A program made the position numbers and the translations under genes. From Maribacter sp. (GTDB taxonomy: Bacteria; Bacteroidota; Bacteroidia; Flavobacteriales; Flavobacteriaceae), in assembly GCA_011050675.1 (NCBI GenBank), contig DRFI01000028.1, forward strand, positions 248,001-312,000: a stretch of DNA of 64,000 nt, read 5' to 3'. Numbering within the stretch: position 1 is the first letter of the stretch; every line of letters starts with the position of its first letter. The notes beneath the pieces were generated by a model that was not told the DNA's origin, searched no databases, and saw only the letters and a program-made list of their open reading frames with translations. Shown here in pieces: positions 18,830 through 28,030 of this stretch.

Positions 18830-19711
18830 ATGAAAGTAGCAATCTACGGTCAAACATATCAAGACAACGCCATTGAATACCTCATTGAATTATTAGATGA
18901 GCTTAATAAAGTCTCGGCAGAAATTTTTATTGAGAAAGATTTTTACGATTTGTATAGAGCTAAGGATGGTGCTCAATTATTTCCAGTTTTCACTATAGAT
19001 AAAGGTTTAAATGATTCTTTTGACATGTTCGTCAGTTTTGGTGGAGATGGTACTATATTAAGGGCGACTACATTTGTAAAAGATTTAGGTATTCCTATTG
19101 TGGGTGTAAATACCGGTAGATTAGGATTTCTTTCTACATTTAAAAAGGAAGACGTTCGTAAGGTGGTTCAAGAATTTAAACAAGGTGCCTACACAGTTGT
19201 GGAGCGTAGTTTGGTTCAATTAAATACAAAAGAACTCGATGTTGAGTTTGGTGATTTGAATTTTGCGCTCAATGAAATTACCGTAAGTAGAAAAGATACT
19301 ACATCTATGATTACGGTTGAAACTTATTTAAATAACGAATACTTGACTTCTTATTGGGCAGACGGATTAATAATCTCGACACCAACAGGTTCAACAGGGT
19401 ATTCTTTAAGTTGTGGTGGTCCAGTAATAGTACCTACGGCAAAATCTTTGGTTTTAACTCCAATCGCTCCGCATAATTTAAATGCAAGACCTCTTGTAAT
19501 TTCTGATGATACGGTAATTCGTTTAAAGGTCTCGGGTAGAGAAGAAAATCACTTAGTTTCTTTAGATTCTAGAATAGCATTATTAGAAAATGGAGAAGAG
19601 ATTACAATAAGTAAAGCTCCATTTACTATTAAAATGATAGAGTACACTTCAGAAAGTTTTTTGAAGACCTTAAGGAATAAGCTTCTTTGGGGTGAGGATA
19701 GGCGAAATTGA
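18830..19711 (+). CDS. nadK: NAD kinase
   Basis: NAD kinase phosphorylates NAD to NADP with ATP or polyphosphate. The roughly 293-residue protein has the diagnostic GGDGT motif in FVSFGGDGTILRA (about residues 71-75), the NTGRLGFLS loop just after it, the conserved Asn-Glu in FALNEITVSR, and the glycine-rich TPTGSTGYSLSCGGPV block near 183-198. ATG 18830 is chosen, one base after the upstream stop codon, giving MKVAIYGQTY; an in-frame ATG at 18821 would overlap the previous gene. It is the second gene of a cluster leading to uppS and bamA. Confidence 0.96.
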   Translation: MKVAIYGQTYQDNAIEYLIELLDELNKVSAEIFIEKDFYDLYRAKDGAQLFPVFTIDKGLNDSFDMFVSFGGDGTILRATTFVKDLGIPIVGVNTGRLGFLSTFKKEDVRKVVQEFKQGAYTVVERSLVQLNTKELDVEFGDLNFALNEITVSRKDTTSMITVETYLNNEYLTSYWADGLIISTPTGSTGYSLSCGGPVIVPTAKSLVLTPIAPHNLNARPLVISDDTVIRLKVSGREENHLVSLDSRIALLENGEEITISKAPFTIKMIEYTSESFLKTLRNKLLWGEDRRN

Positions 19712-19824
19712 GCCTCCTTTTAAACAATAAATGACCTTAATCGCTGTTTATCCTTTGAGAACATAAAAATTATTTCATTATCTACTTTATGTATGGTAAA
19801 TGTAATAATTGTAAAATCTGGTTT

Positions 19825-20511
19825 ATGCGTTACATAACGTTATTAATATTAATTTTTTCATTTTCAGGTTTGCAAGCGCAGACTTATGAGGTGGGTATTT
19901 TTGCTGGTGGTGCAAATGCCATAAGTGATGTAGGTAGAACAAATTATATTTTACCTTCAGATATTGCTTTTGGCGGATTGTTCAAATGGAATATAAGTAA
20001 AAGATACGCGTGGAGAGGGAGCTTAACTTATGGTAAGTTTACGGCAGATGATAGTAAGTCCAGCTCCTCGGCAAGACAACAAAGGGGTTATGTTATTGAT
20101 AATTCTGTTTTAGAAGGGTCTGTTGGTCTAGAATTTAATTTTGTGGAGTATAATTTGCATAAACTTGGTCCGGCGTTTACACCATATTTATATACGGGTC
20201 TAACCTATTTTAGGTACGATTATGCCTACTTCAATGGCGGTGTGCTTCAAGATATAAATCAAAAAGAAGGTAGTTTTGCAGTGCCAATGACTGTAGGATT
20301 TAAATATCGTATCAATCAGTTTCTTATTTTTGGAGGCGAAATTGGTGCTAGGTATACCTTTACAGATAACTTGGATGCTAGCAATCCTGAAGGTTCTAAC
20401 TTTGAGGAATTTCAATTTGGTAATATATTTAGTGATGATTGGTATGTTTTTTCTGGTCTAACCTTAACATATACCTTTGGTAGAAAACCTTGTATGGATT
20501 GTTTTGAGTAA
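19825..20511 (+). CDS. DUF6089-type outer-membrane beta-barrel protein
   Basis: A 228-residue secreted protein. From ATG 19825 it has a clear signal peptide (MRYITLLILIFSFSGLQAQ), then alternating beta-strands rich in Tyr and Phe that end in LTLTYTFGRKPCMDC, the C-terminal strand pattern of small outer-membrane barrels. An in-frame ATG at 19789 would place 12 extra residues in front of the signal peptide and is less likely. DUF6089 proteins are commonly found just upstream of uppS and bamA in flavobacteria, which suggests an envelope role, but no function is established. Eight bases separate it from uppS. Confidence 0.78.
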   Translation: MRYITLLILIFSFSGLQAQTYEVGIFAGGANAISDVGRTNYILPSDIAFGGLFKWNISKRYAWRGSLTYGKFTADDSKSSSSARQQRGYVIDNSVLEGSVGLEFNFVEYNLHKLGPAFTPYLYTGLTYFRYDYAYFNGGVLQDINQKEGSFAVPMTVGFKYRINQFLIFGGEIGARYTFTDNLDASNPEGSNFEEFQFGNIFSDDWYVFSGLTLTYTFGRKPCMDCFE

Positions 20512-20519
20512 ATAGAAAG

Positions 20520-21260
20520 ATGAGCGATATAAACGAAATTGAAAAACTTAATGTTCCAAAGCACCTTGCTATTATCATGGACGGTAATGGTAGATGGGCA
20601 AAAGAACGTGGTAAATTAAGAGTTTTTGGTCACGAACATGGCGTAAAAACTGTTAGAATAATTGTTGAACAATGCGCTCAATTGAAAATAGATTATCTAA
20701 CATTATATACGTTTTCGACCGAAAATTGGAATAGACCTAAGATAGAAGTGCAGACACTTATGCGCTTATTAGTGTCTTCATTAAAGAAAGAACTTAAAAC
20801 TTTTAACAAAAACAATATACGTTTAAATACTATTGGTAATATAGATGCATTACCATCGAAAGCGTATAGGGAGTTGGTAGAGGTAATGGACCAAACAAAG
20901 CAAAATACAGGGATGACGCTAACCCTTGCTTTGAGTTATGGTGCTCGTGAAGAGCTGCAATCAATGGTAAAAGAGATAAGTACCAAAGTTAAAAATAATA
21001 TAATTTCAATTGAAAACATTGACCAAACCATTATTAATAACCATCTTTACACGCATGATTTGCCAGACGTAGACTTGCTTATCCGTACTAGTGGAGAACA
21101 TCGGATCAGTAATTTTTTATTATGGCAAATAGCTTATGCAGAGTTATATTTTATTGATGTATATTGGCCCGATTTTAGAGAGCATCACTTAGTGGAGGCC
21201 ATAAAAAATTACCAGAACAGAGAACGAAGATTTGGAAAAACTAGCGAACAACTCACTTAA
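20520..21260 (+). CDS. uppS: Isoprenyl transferase (undecaprenyl diphosphate synthase)
   Basis: This cis-prenyltransferase makes undecaprenyl diphosphate, the lipid carrier for peptidoglycan and polysaccharide units. In its 246 residues the catalytic Asp is D21 in IIMDGNGRWAKERG, followed by TLYTFSTENWNRP near 66-78 and the C-terminal DLLIRTSGEHRISNFLLWQ with AYAELYFIDVYWPDF. The RISNFLLWQ block is the pyrophosphate-binding signature. Length is normal. bamA starts five bases after its stop codon, tying envelope lipid carrier synthesis to outer-membrane assembly in a single transcript. Confidence 0.97.
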   Translation: MSDINEIEKLNVPKHLAIIMDGNGRWAKERGKLRVFGHEHGVKTVRIIVEQCAQLKIDYLTLYTFSTENWNRPKIEVQTLMRLLVSSLKKELKTFNKNNIRLNTIGNIDALPSKAYRELVEVMDQTKQNTGMTLTLALSYGAREELQSMVKEISTKVKNNIISIENIDQTIINNHLYTHDLPDVDLLIRTSGEHRISNFLLWQIAYAELYFIDVYWPDFREHHLVEAIKNYQNRERRFGKTSEQLT

Positions 21261-21264
21261 AGAT

Positions 21265-23868
21265 ATGACTAGGTTCATATCTTTGAACCACTTTTTAACC
21301 ACACTTTTATTCCTAACTACCTTTATTGCTGCCGCACAGGATGATTCCTATGAGGACGGCAAAAGCTATATTTTAGGAGGCTTAGACGTAACAGGGCTGC
21401 AAAGCTACAATGAGCAAACGGTAAAAACTTATACCGGGCTTAGGGTAGGGCAACCTATCACCTTGCCAGGTGAGCAAATTAGCGAAGTCATTAAGAAATT
21501 ATGGGGCTTAGAGCTTTTTAGCGAAATTGAATTCTTCATTACTAATATTGAAGAAAACACCGTTTTCCTAGAATTAAATATTATAGAACGTCCAACATTA
21601 ACTAATGTTAAGTTTTATGGGGTTAAAAAAGGTAAGATAGAAGGTTTAATTAAGGATACGGATCTTAAGAAAGGTAAGAAAATTACCGAAAGCTTAATTT
21701 CAAATTCTAAGAATTACATTGCTAATAAGTATAAGAAGCAAGGCTATTTAAACGCTGATGTTTCTATTGCTACTTCTAAGGATACTCTTGACACCAACAC
21801 TCAAAATATGGTGGTCAATGTTAATAAGGGTGATAAAGTAAAAATCCGAGACATCATATTTGATGGTAATGAGCAATTAGGCGATAAAAAACTACGCAAA
21901 GCTTTAAAGAATACCAAGCAAAAGAAATTTGGTCGTTTTTGGAAAAAATCGAAATATATCCAAGAAGACTACGAAGAGGATTTAGGTTTATTGATTGATA
22001 AATTTGCCGAAAATGGTTATCGTGATGCTAGGGTTATTTCTGATTCTGTTATTAAAGTCGATGAAAATTATATTGATTTAAAGATAAAAGTTGAAGAAGG
22101 AGATAAGTATTACTTTGGTAATATTAACTTCGTTGGTAACACTGTTTATACTGATCGTCAATTAAATCAACAATTAGGCATCAAAAAAGGAGATACTTAT
22201 AACGGTGTATTATTGAGAGAAAGAATTGCTGATAATTCTAAACCAGACCCTAATGATATAACAAGTTTGTATCAAAATAATGGGTATTTGTTTTCAACTA
22301 TTAACCCGGTAGAAATTTCTGCTGCGAATGATACAATTGATTTTGAAATTAGAATTATAGAAGGTAAAGAAACTTTTTTAAGTCACGTAACTGTATCTGG
22401 TAATGATAAAACAAATGACCACGTAATTTATCGTGAACTACGTACAAGACCTGGTCAAAAATATAATAAGGCAGACATTATTAGAAGTATTCGTGAATTA
22501 GGTCAACTTGGCTTTTTCGATGCGGAACAGATTACTCCAGATGTTTTAAATGCTAACCCAAATGAGGGTACGGTAGATTTGGCTTGGAATTTAGTAGAAT
22601 CTGGGTCTAGCCAAATAGAATTACAAGGTGGTTATGGTGGCGGTGGTTTCATTGGTACTCTAGGTTTATCTTTTAGTAATTTCTCTATTCAAAATTTATT
22701 TAAAGGAGAAAAGTACAAGCCAGTACCGATGGGTGATGGTCAAACTTTCGCTCTTCGTTTACAAGCGAGTCAAACATATAGAGTATATAGTTTAAACTTT
22801 GCAGAACCTTGGTTGGGTGGTAAGAAACCAGTTCGTTTTAACCTTAGTATGTCAAGAACGCAGCAGTTTGCAGCTTCTTATGATAGCAGTGGTAATATTG
22901 ATATTGATAAAAATCAACAATTTTCTATTACCGGTATAACAGCAGGTTTGGCAAAACGAGTACAATGGCCAGATGATTTTTTTACTATTTCTCATTCACT
23001 TAGCTATCAGTTATATGATTTCAGAAATTATAATATCGGGCTGTTTAATTTTGGTGACGGTAAAGCAAACTCACTAGCGTATACTTTTGGTATCTCTAGA
23101 AATGCAACGCAAGGTGGACGTATTTTCCCAAGAGGAGGTTCTAACTTTGAGGTAAGTGCTAAGTTTACTCCACCATGGTCTTTGTTCAGTAATAAAGATT
23201 ACAGAGGGTTGAAGAATAGATCTGAAGAGTTGGAAGAAGAAAAAAATTCTGTTGGGTTGAATGCAACTGATCAATCAGAATTAGAAGATTTGGACCAAGA
23301 GAGATTTAGACTATTAGAATACTATAAAGTAAAATTTAAAGGAGATTGGTACACAACGTTAGTCGATAAATTGGTGTTGCGTAGTAATGCTGAATTTGGT
23401 TTCTTAGGTAGTTATAATAGTGCTGTAGGTAATGTTCCTTTTGAGCGTTTTTATGTTGGTGGTGATGGTCTAGGTAACTTTACTTTAGACGGTAGAGATG
23501 TAGTTCAATTAAGAGGTTATGATGAGCAAGCTGTTACGCCATACTCGGATGGTGCAACTTCACCTGATGGAGCTTTAATTTATAATAAGTTCTCTTTAGA
23601 ATTGCGTTATCCATTAACATTGAAACCTTCTGCATCTATCTACGGATTGGCATTTTTAGAAGGTGGTAATTCTTTCAACAATTTTCAAGACTTTAATCCG
23701 TTTGAATTAAAACGATCGGCCGGTGTGGGGCTGCGTATCTTTATGCCAGCATTTGGTTTGTTGGGTATTGATTTTGGTTACGGATTTGACGAAGATCTTG
23801 TACCAACTTCTGCAGGGCAAGGGCCAAGCGGATGGCAAACACACTTCATCATTGGTCAACAGTTTTAA
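21265..23868 (+). CDS. bamA: Outer membrane protein assembly factor BamA
   Basis: BamA is the essential Omp85-family insertase of outer-membrane beta-barrels. The start is ATG 21265, five bases after the uppS stop, giving a signal peptide (FLTTLLFLTTFIAAAQ). An in-frame ATG at 21232 inside uppS would displace it. Residues 30-450 hold the POTRA repeats, recognisable by phrases such as LEGGLDV-like IYVLGGLDVTG, VKIRDIIFDGNEQL, YFGNINFVGNTVYTDRQL and FLSHVTVSGND. The rest is the 16-strand barrel ending in GWQTHFIIGQQF, with C-terminal aromatic Phe. At about 867 residues it is a little longer than E. coli BamA because of a Lys/Glu-rich insertion (near 640-680) in the barrel. Confidence 0.96.
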   Translation: MTRFISLNHFLTTLLFLTTFIAAAQDDSYEDGKSYILGGLDVTGLQSYNEQTVKTYTGLRVGQPITLPGEQISEVIKKLWGLELFSEIEFFITNIEENTVFLELNIIERPTLTNVKFYGVKKGKIEGLIKDTDLKKGKKITESLISNSKNYIANKYKKQGYLNADVSIATSKDTLDTNTQNMVVNVNKGDKVKIRDIIFDGNEQLGDKKLRKALKNTKQKKFGRFWKKSKYIQEDYEEDLGLLIDKFAENGYRDARVISDSVIKVDENYIDLKIKVEEGDKYYFGNINFVGNTVYTDRQLNQQLGIKKGDTYNGVLLRERIADNSKPDPNDITSLYQNNGYLFSTINPVEISAANDTIDFEIRIIEGKETFLSHVTVSGNDKTNDHVIYRELRTRPGQKYNKADIIRSIRELGQLGFFDAEQITPDVLNANPNEGTVDLAWNLVESGSSQIELQGGYGGGGFIGTLGLSFSNFSIQNLFKGEKYKPVPMGDGQTFALRLQASQTYRVYSLNFAEPWLGGKKPVRFNLSMSRTQQFAASYDSSGNIDIDKNQQFSITGITAGLAKRVQWPDDFFTISHSLSYQLYDFRNYNIGLFNFGDGKANSLAYTFGISRNATQGGRIFPRGGSNFEVSAKFTPPWSLFSNKDYRGLKNRSEELEEEKNSVGLNATDQSELEDLDQERFRLLEYYKVKFKGDWYTTLVDKLVLRSNAEFGFLGSYNSAVGNVPFERFYVGGDGLGNFTLDGRDVVQLRGYDEQAVTPYSDGATSPDGALIYNKFSLELRYPLTLKPSASIYGLAFLEGGNSFNNFQDFNPFELKRSAGVGLRIFMPAFGLLGIDFGYGFDEDLVPTSAGQGPSGWQTHFIIGQQF

Positions 23869-23927
23869 TTTTCTTTGAATAATAATAATCGTGCTAAGTG
23901 CTAATCCTTTAGTTTTAAAAGATTTAG

Positions 23928-23935
23928 TAATTTTG
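23928..23935 (+). promoter_or_regulatory. Candidate -7 box for the first ompH gene
   Basis: TAATTTTG matches TAnnTTTG and lies 37 bases before the ATG at 23972, in the 103-base gap after bamA. It could give the two ompH genes an extra promoter. A -33 box is not clear. Confidence 0.45.
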
Positions 23936-23971
23936 GCACGATATTTTCTATAGGATTAAACGACATTAACA

Positions 23972-24805
23972 ATGAGTACAAAAACAAAAGTTCTTTTATT
24001 AGTTTCGGTCATCTTCATGACAATGCAAGGGTTTGCCCAAAGAGGGGTGCGAATGGCCTACGTAGATATGGAGTACATCTTAGAGAATGTTGAGGAGTAC
24101 AGAGATGCTACTGAACAGTTAGAGACTAAAGTGCAACGTTGGAAGGTAGAAGTAGAGCAGAAGCAAAGTATTGTGGAGCAGATGAAGAAAGATTTAATGG
24201 CAGAGAAAGTGCTGTTAACTCCAGAGTTAATTTCTGAACGTGAAGAGGAAATTCAAATTTTGGAACGAGAGATGATCGAGTATCAACAAGATCGTTTTGG
24301 TCCACAAGGAGATTTAGTATTACAGAAAAGAAGGTTAATACAGCCTATACAAGATCAGGTGTTCAATGAAGTGCAAAAAATTGGCACGAATAAAAAGTAT
24401 GATTTTATTTTTGATAAATCTGCGGATGTTGTAATGTTGTATTCCGAAAAAAGACACGATATTAGTGATTTGGTCTTAAGAGGTATTGCTAGAACAAGAA
24501 AAATTAGCAAACCAACAAAGAAAGCAAACGACCGTAATAGGTTAGATGATTTTGATGAGGAAGAACCAGAAGCTGTAAGCGAGGCTTTGCAAGAGCGTTT
24601 AGATAAAGCGTCTGAAGCTGCTGAGACTAGAGAGAAAACTGTAGAGGATGCGAAAGCAGAACAATTAAAATTGCGAGAAGAGCGTAAGAAAGCGTACGAA
24701 GAAAGAAGAAAGAAGTTGTTGGAAGAACGCGAAGCTAAGAGGCAAGAAAAATTAAAGGAAAGAAATAGCGATACCGAAAAAGACGATAATAACGGTACTA
24801 TTTAA
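23972..24805 (+). CDS. OmpH/Skp-family periplasmic chaperone, long form
   Basis: Skp/OmpH proteins are trimeric periplasmic chaperones that carry unfolded outer-membrane proteins to BamA. The 277-residue protein has a signal peptide (to about residue 22, ending GFAQ), then the family start RGVRMAYVDMEYILENVEEY, a helical coiled-coil tentacle region and the KKYDFIFDKSADVVMLY block near 138-154. The C-terminal 90 residues are an unusual highly charged extension, rich in Glu, Lys and Arg, predicted to form a long coiled coil and ending in SDTEKDDNNGTI. Together with the next gene it forms a tandem ompH pair behind bamA. Confidence 0.9.
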   Translation: MSTKTKVLLLVSVIFMTMQGFAQRGVRMAYVDMEYILENVEEYRDATEQLETKVQRWKVEVEQKQSIVEQMKKDLMAEKVLLTPELISEREEEIQILEREMIEYQQDRFGPQGDLVLQKRRLIQPIQDQVFNEVQKIGTNKKYDFIFDKSADVVMLYSEKRHDISDLVLRGIARTRKISKPTKKANDRNRLDDFDEEEPEAVSEALQERLDKASEAAETREKTVEDAKAEQLKLREERKKAYEERRKKLLEEREAKRQEKLKERNSDTEKDDNNGTI

Positions 24806-24857
24806 ATAGGTTTAACAACCGAAAATTAATACTCAAAATTGAATTAAAATTACACTC

Positions 24858-25367
24858 ATGAAACAAGTAAAACAAATTGTGGTAGCCTTATTGTTGTTCG
24901 TAGCAACGACAAGTTTTGTAAATGCCCAAAGTAAAGTAGCTCATATAGATGTTACTCAATTATTATCTGCAATGCCAGAAATGAAAGCGGCAGAAGCTGA
25001 GCTTAAAAAATTACAAGAAACTTACAATGCCGATATTCAGGCTTCAATGACAGAATTGCGTAACAAGTTTACACAATACCAAAACGAAGCTGCAGCGAAA
25101 TCTAAAGAAGAGAACGATAAGAGAGCTGTAGAATTACAAGGTTTTGAAAAGAATATTGGTGATGCACAACAAGCTGCACAACAAGAATTTCAAAAGAAAC
25201 AAGCAGAATTATTTGCTCCTATTTCTGAAAAAGCAAAAGCGGCTATTGAAAAGGTTGCTGCTGCACAAGGTTTTGACTACGTAATCGATGCGCAAGCAGG
25301 TGGTGGTCTAATCGTAGCTAAAGGAAAAGACCTTTTAGCAGATGTTAAGAAGCAATTAGGTTTTTAA
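24858..25367 (+). CDS. OmpH/Skp-family periplasmic chaperone, short form
   Basis: A 169-residue Skp-type protein. The signal peptide runs to about residue 23 (TTSFVNAQ), then KVAHIDVTQLLSAMPEMKAA begins the family fold, followed by Gln-, Lys- and Glu-rich coiled-coil helices and the conserved C-terminal AQGFDYVIDAQAGGGLIVAK. It is a paralogue of the longer upstream protein without the charged tail. The 52-base gap to the first ompH gene and the terminator just downstream suggest a shared transcript. A chaperone role in outer-membrane protein export is from family knowledge. Confidence 0.93.
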   Translation: MKQVKQIVVALLLFVATTSFVNAQSKVAHIDVTQLLSAMPEMKAAEAELKKLQETYNADIQASMTELRNKFTQYQNEAAAKSKEENDKRAVELQGFEKNIGDAQQAAQQEFQKKQAELFAPISEKAKAAIEKVAAAQGFDYVIDAQAGGGLIVAKGKDLLADVKKQLGF

Positions 25368-25384
25368 ATAGAAACTTAGACTAT

Positions 25385-25418
25385 AAAAAAAGCCATCTAA
25401 TTAGATGGCTTTTTTTTA
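25385..25418. terminator. Terminator at the end of the bamA-ompH cluster
   Basis: An A-run, AGCCATCTAA, TTAGATGGCT and a T-run make a 10 bp hairpin with almost no loop, 17 bases after the ompH stop codon. It overlaps the end of the convergent glycosyltransferase gene by a few bases and may terminate both. Confidence 0.9.
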
Positions 25419-26270
25419 TGCTTTAATTTTTCTTTTAATATTCGTCCAACGAAGGTTTCTTATAAAATCCCCTTCTTCTTTAGTTACTAAATAGGTTGCG
25501 CTGTTTTTGGCCGCATTTAAATATCCAAATATATTATTCGAGAAAGATGCTATGGACTTATTTTTTAGAGCCATTTTTAGAGAGGCAATACACGTGATTA
25601 AAAAACCATAACGCATAGTGTACATTGCTTTTCCTTGTAATCTTTTAGCCTTGTTGTTATAAGCTTTTCCTGTGGGTCTTAGATGCTTTATTTTAAGAGA
25701 GGAATCAGTTTGTATTTCAAAGCCGTGATACTTAGCTAAAAGCTCATCTACCGTATCCCAGCCCATTGCACTTTTTAATCCGCCTATGGCTTTAAAACAA
25801 GCTTTAGAATATGCTTTGATAGCTCCTCTTACGTGATCCTTGTCCATCGGATGATTTAAAACCCAGTCTCCAGATTCTTTTTGCTCGTAAATGAAACCTC
25901 CACAAATACCTAAATTTTGATTTAGTTTAAAATGTAAACTAATAACTTCAAAGTAATTATTTGGTAAAATTAAATCGGCATCTAATTTTACTATGAAGTT
26001 AAAATTATCATCCAATTCTTTAAGCCCCTTATTAAAGGCATCTACAACTTTGCTTCCAGGCATGTGTTGTGTAGAAGAAACTGAATTCACTTTAGTGAAT
26101 ATAGGGTTTCTTGCAATGTATAAATCTATAATATTCTCTGTGTCATCAGTAGAATTGTCATTGACTAGAATAACTTTTTTGGGCAATATAGTCTGTAAAA
26201 GAATAGAATCTAAAGTGCTTTTTAAAAAAGCCTCTTCGTTATGTATAGGAATAACTAAATAGTAATCCAT
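25416..26270 (-). CDS. Family 2 glycosyltransferase
   Basis: A 284-residue GT-A glycosyltransferase. It begins with YYLVIPIHNEEAFLKSTLDS, then VILVNDNSTDDTENII and FIVKLDADLILPNNYFE, where the DAD motif binds metal and sugar nucleotide. GGLKSAMGWDTVDELLAKY near 190-208 is the acceptor-side block with the GWDTVDE acid. No strong membrane segments are seen. ATG 26270 is chosen; an in-frame TTG two codons upstream is possible. It follows the methyltransferase gene by 14 bases in a three-gene minus-strand operon headed by a ketosynthase. Donor and acceptor are unknown. Confidence 0.87.
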   Translation of the reverse strand: MDYYLVIPIHNEEAFLKSTLDSILLQTILPKKVILVNDNSTDDTENIIDLYIARNPIFTKVNSVSSTQHMPGSKVVDAFNKGLKELDDNFNFIVKLDADLILPNNYFEVISLHFKLNQNLGICGGFIYEQKESGDWVLNHPMDKDHVRGAIKAYSKACFKAIGGLKSAMGWDTVDELLAKYHGFEIQTDSSLKIKHLRPTGKAYNNKAKRLQGKAMYTMRYGFLITCIASLKMALKNKSIASFSNNIFGYLNAAKNSATYLVTKEEGDFIRNLRWTNIKRKIKA

Positions 26271-26284
26271 AGTCAAGTGTTCTA

Positions 26285-26806
26285 TTATTTCCTAGTTGCG
26301 TAAACAATATAATAGCGTGGTGTAAATAAACGTAATAATGGTCTTAGTCCTATTCTCTTTACAGGATTTGTCCATTTCATCGAGTCTTGTATTTCCCATC
26401 CTGCTTTTTCTAACAACCAATCAAATTGCCAGTCTTCAAATTCATGATAATGTCTGTCCCATTTATCTGTTTTGCTTCTGTACGCAGGGGAGAACCATAA
26501 TTTTAAGGGAATGCTAGCAACTAGTTTTTTAGACTTTGAATTGGATAATAAATGTAATGGGGCTAAAAGATGTTCAAATATTTCGAATGCAGTAAGTACA
26601 TCTGCATCTGTATCAACAACAGCGCTAAAATCCACGTCTAAATCTTCACCTGATGTATTAGCAACTTTATAGCCATCTTGTTGCATTATTTTAGTAAACG
26701 GATTATGAACACCTAAATCTAAAATAGATTCATTGGTGTCTATATGCTTACGCAAGAACTCAAGTGTATGTTTGTAACGTTTGTTTGGAAAGCTGTTTTC
26801 GTACAT
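26285..26806 (-). CDS. Class I SAM-dependent methyltransferase-like protein
   Basis: A 173-residue protein with a shortened Rossmann-type methyltransferase core. SILDLGVHNPFTKIMQQDG near 27-45 is motif I (the usual GxGxG is reduced to LGVHNP), ADVLTAFEIFEHLLAPLHLL near 68-87 matches the motif IV region common to FkbM-unrelated, UbiE-like enzymes, and KKLVASIPLKLW is the post-IV strand. The C-terminal DRHYHEFEDWQFDWLLEKAG is typical of methyltransferases acting in polysaccharide or lipid pathways. It is only two bases from the ketosynthase-like gene and 14 from the glycosyltransferase gene, so the three act together, perhaps on a surface glycolipid. Substrate unknown. Confidence 0.75.
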   Translation of the reverse strand: MYENSFPNKRYKHTLEFLRKHIDTNESILDLGVHNPFTKIMQQDGYKVANTSGEDLDVDFSAVVDTDADVLTAFEIFEHLLAPLHLLSNSKSKKLVASIPLKLWFSPAYRSKTDKWDRHYHEFEDWQFDWLLEKAGWEIQDSMKWTNPVKRIGLRPLLRLFTPRYYIVYATRK

Positions 26807-26808
26807 GT

Positions 26809-27867
26809 TTAGATTCTGTATACCATTGCATTGACGTTCATTCCGGCGCCAACACTAGCAAAGATAACAACATCTCCCTTTTTAATTTCCTGATTTTCTA
26901 ATTTACCGTCTTTTACGAGGTCAAATAATGTTGGTATAGTAGCTACAGAGCTGTTACCTAATTTAGAAATGCTCATTGGCATAATACCTTCTGGCATTTC
27001 TTTGTCGTAAATTTTATAGAAGCGTTTTACAATGGCTTCGTCCATTTTCTCATTTGCCTGATGAATAAAAATCTTTTTTACCTCATCAATTGTAATACCG
27101 CTATTATCTAGACATAATGCCATTGCAGCTGGTACGTTGGTGACAGCAAATTCATAGATTTTTCTACCATGCATTTTAATGTAGAATTTCTTTTTTTCAT
27201 CCTCCTTATCATAGGCTTCTCCGAAGAATAGAAAATTGGCTTCATCATTTGCGTAAGTAGCAGACTCATGTGATAGTATTTCTCCACCATCATTAGATTC
27301 TTCAACAATAGCAGCACCGGCGCCATCAGAATATATCATGGAATCACGATCATTATCATCCACTATTCTTGATAGGGTTTCGGCACCAATGACCAAACAT
27401 CTTTTTGCAATGCCACTTTTAATAAAAGCATTTGCTTGTATCATGCCTTCTAACCAACCTGGGCAACCAAAAATTAAATCGTAAGCAACGCATTTTGGAT
27501 TTTGTATCTGTAGTTGATGTTTAACTCTAGTGGCTAAACTAGGTAAGGTGTCTCCTTGAATATATCCTTCCTTTAAATCCCCGAAATTATGGGCAACAAT
27601 AATGTAGTCTATAGTTTCTTTATCTACTTGTGCGTTTTCTATTGCTTTCTCAGCTGCGAAAAAAGCTAAATTAGAAGTGGTATATTTTTTAGGTGCATAT
27701 CTTCTTTCTTCAATACCGGTTATAGCCTTGAATTTTTCAATAATAACCTCGTTATTATGTTTGAAGGAGGAACCATCTAAATTTAAAAAATGATGATTAG
27801 TAAAATCTTTATTCGAAATTTTTAGGTCTGGGATATAACTTCCTGTTCCTGTAATTGATACGCTCAT
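26809..27867 (-). CDS. FabH-like 3-oxoacyl-ACP synthase III family protein
   Basis: A 352-residue thiolase-fold ketosynthase. The Cys-His-Asn triad is visible: C135 in DLIFGCPGWLEGMIQ, H269 in IFIHQANEKMDE and N305 in SKLGNSSVATIP, spaced as in FabH. It differs from housekeeping FabH by a longer N-terminal domain and an insertion near 205-225 rich in Lys, Asp and Glu. Being followed by a methyltransferase and a glycosyltransferase gene, it may start a specialised acyl chain rather than primary fatty-acid synthesis; that is inference. A 163-base gap separates it from gcvP on the same strand, with gcvP's terminator inside. Confidence 0.85.
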   Translation of the reverse strand: MSVSITGTGSYIPDLKISNKDFTNHHFLNLDGSSFKHNNEVIIEKFKAITGIEERRYAPKKYTTSNLAFFAAEKAIENAQVDKETIDYIIVAHNFGDLKEGYIQGDTLPSLATRVKHQLQIQNPKCVAYDLIFGCPGWLEGMIQANAFIKSGIAKRCLVIGAETLSRIVDDNDRDSMIYSDGAGAAIVEESNDGGEILSHESATYANDEANFLFFGEAYDKEDEKKKFYIKMHGRKIYEFAVTNVPAAMALCLDNSGITIDEVKKIFIHQANEKMDEAIVKRFYKIYDKEMPEGIMPMSISKLGNSSVATIPTLFDLVKDGKLENQEIKKGDVVIFASVGAGMNVNAMVYRI

Positions 27868-27976
27868 TTTAAAATATTGAATTGTAACCGAAATTTATGA
27901 AAAACGGGAGGATTATTTTATGCATGCATAGTAAAATTTACGATGGTCAATGTACATTTCTTGAAATTGACCTCAT

Positions 27977-28010
27977 TAAAAAAGCCTCTTCGAATTGTCG
28001 AAAAGGCTTA
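27977..28010 (-). terminator. Terminator downstream of gcvP
   Basis: An A-run, AAGCCT(C)TTCGA, loop ATTG, TCGAA(A)AGGCTT pairs with single-base bulges. It lies 20 bases beyond the gcvP stop codon on the minus strand and separates gcvP from the FabH-like operon. Confidence 0.75.
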
Positions 28011-28030
28011 TAATTATAGGGTTATGACAG

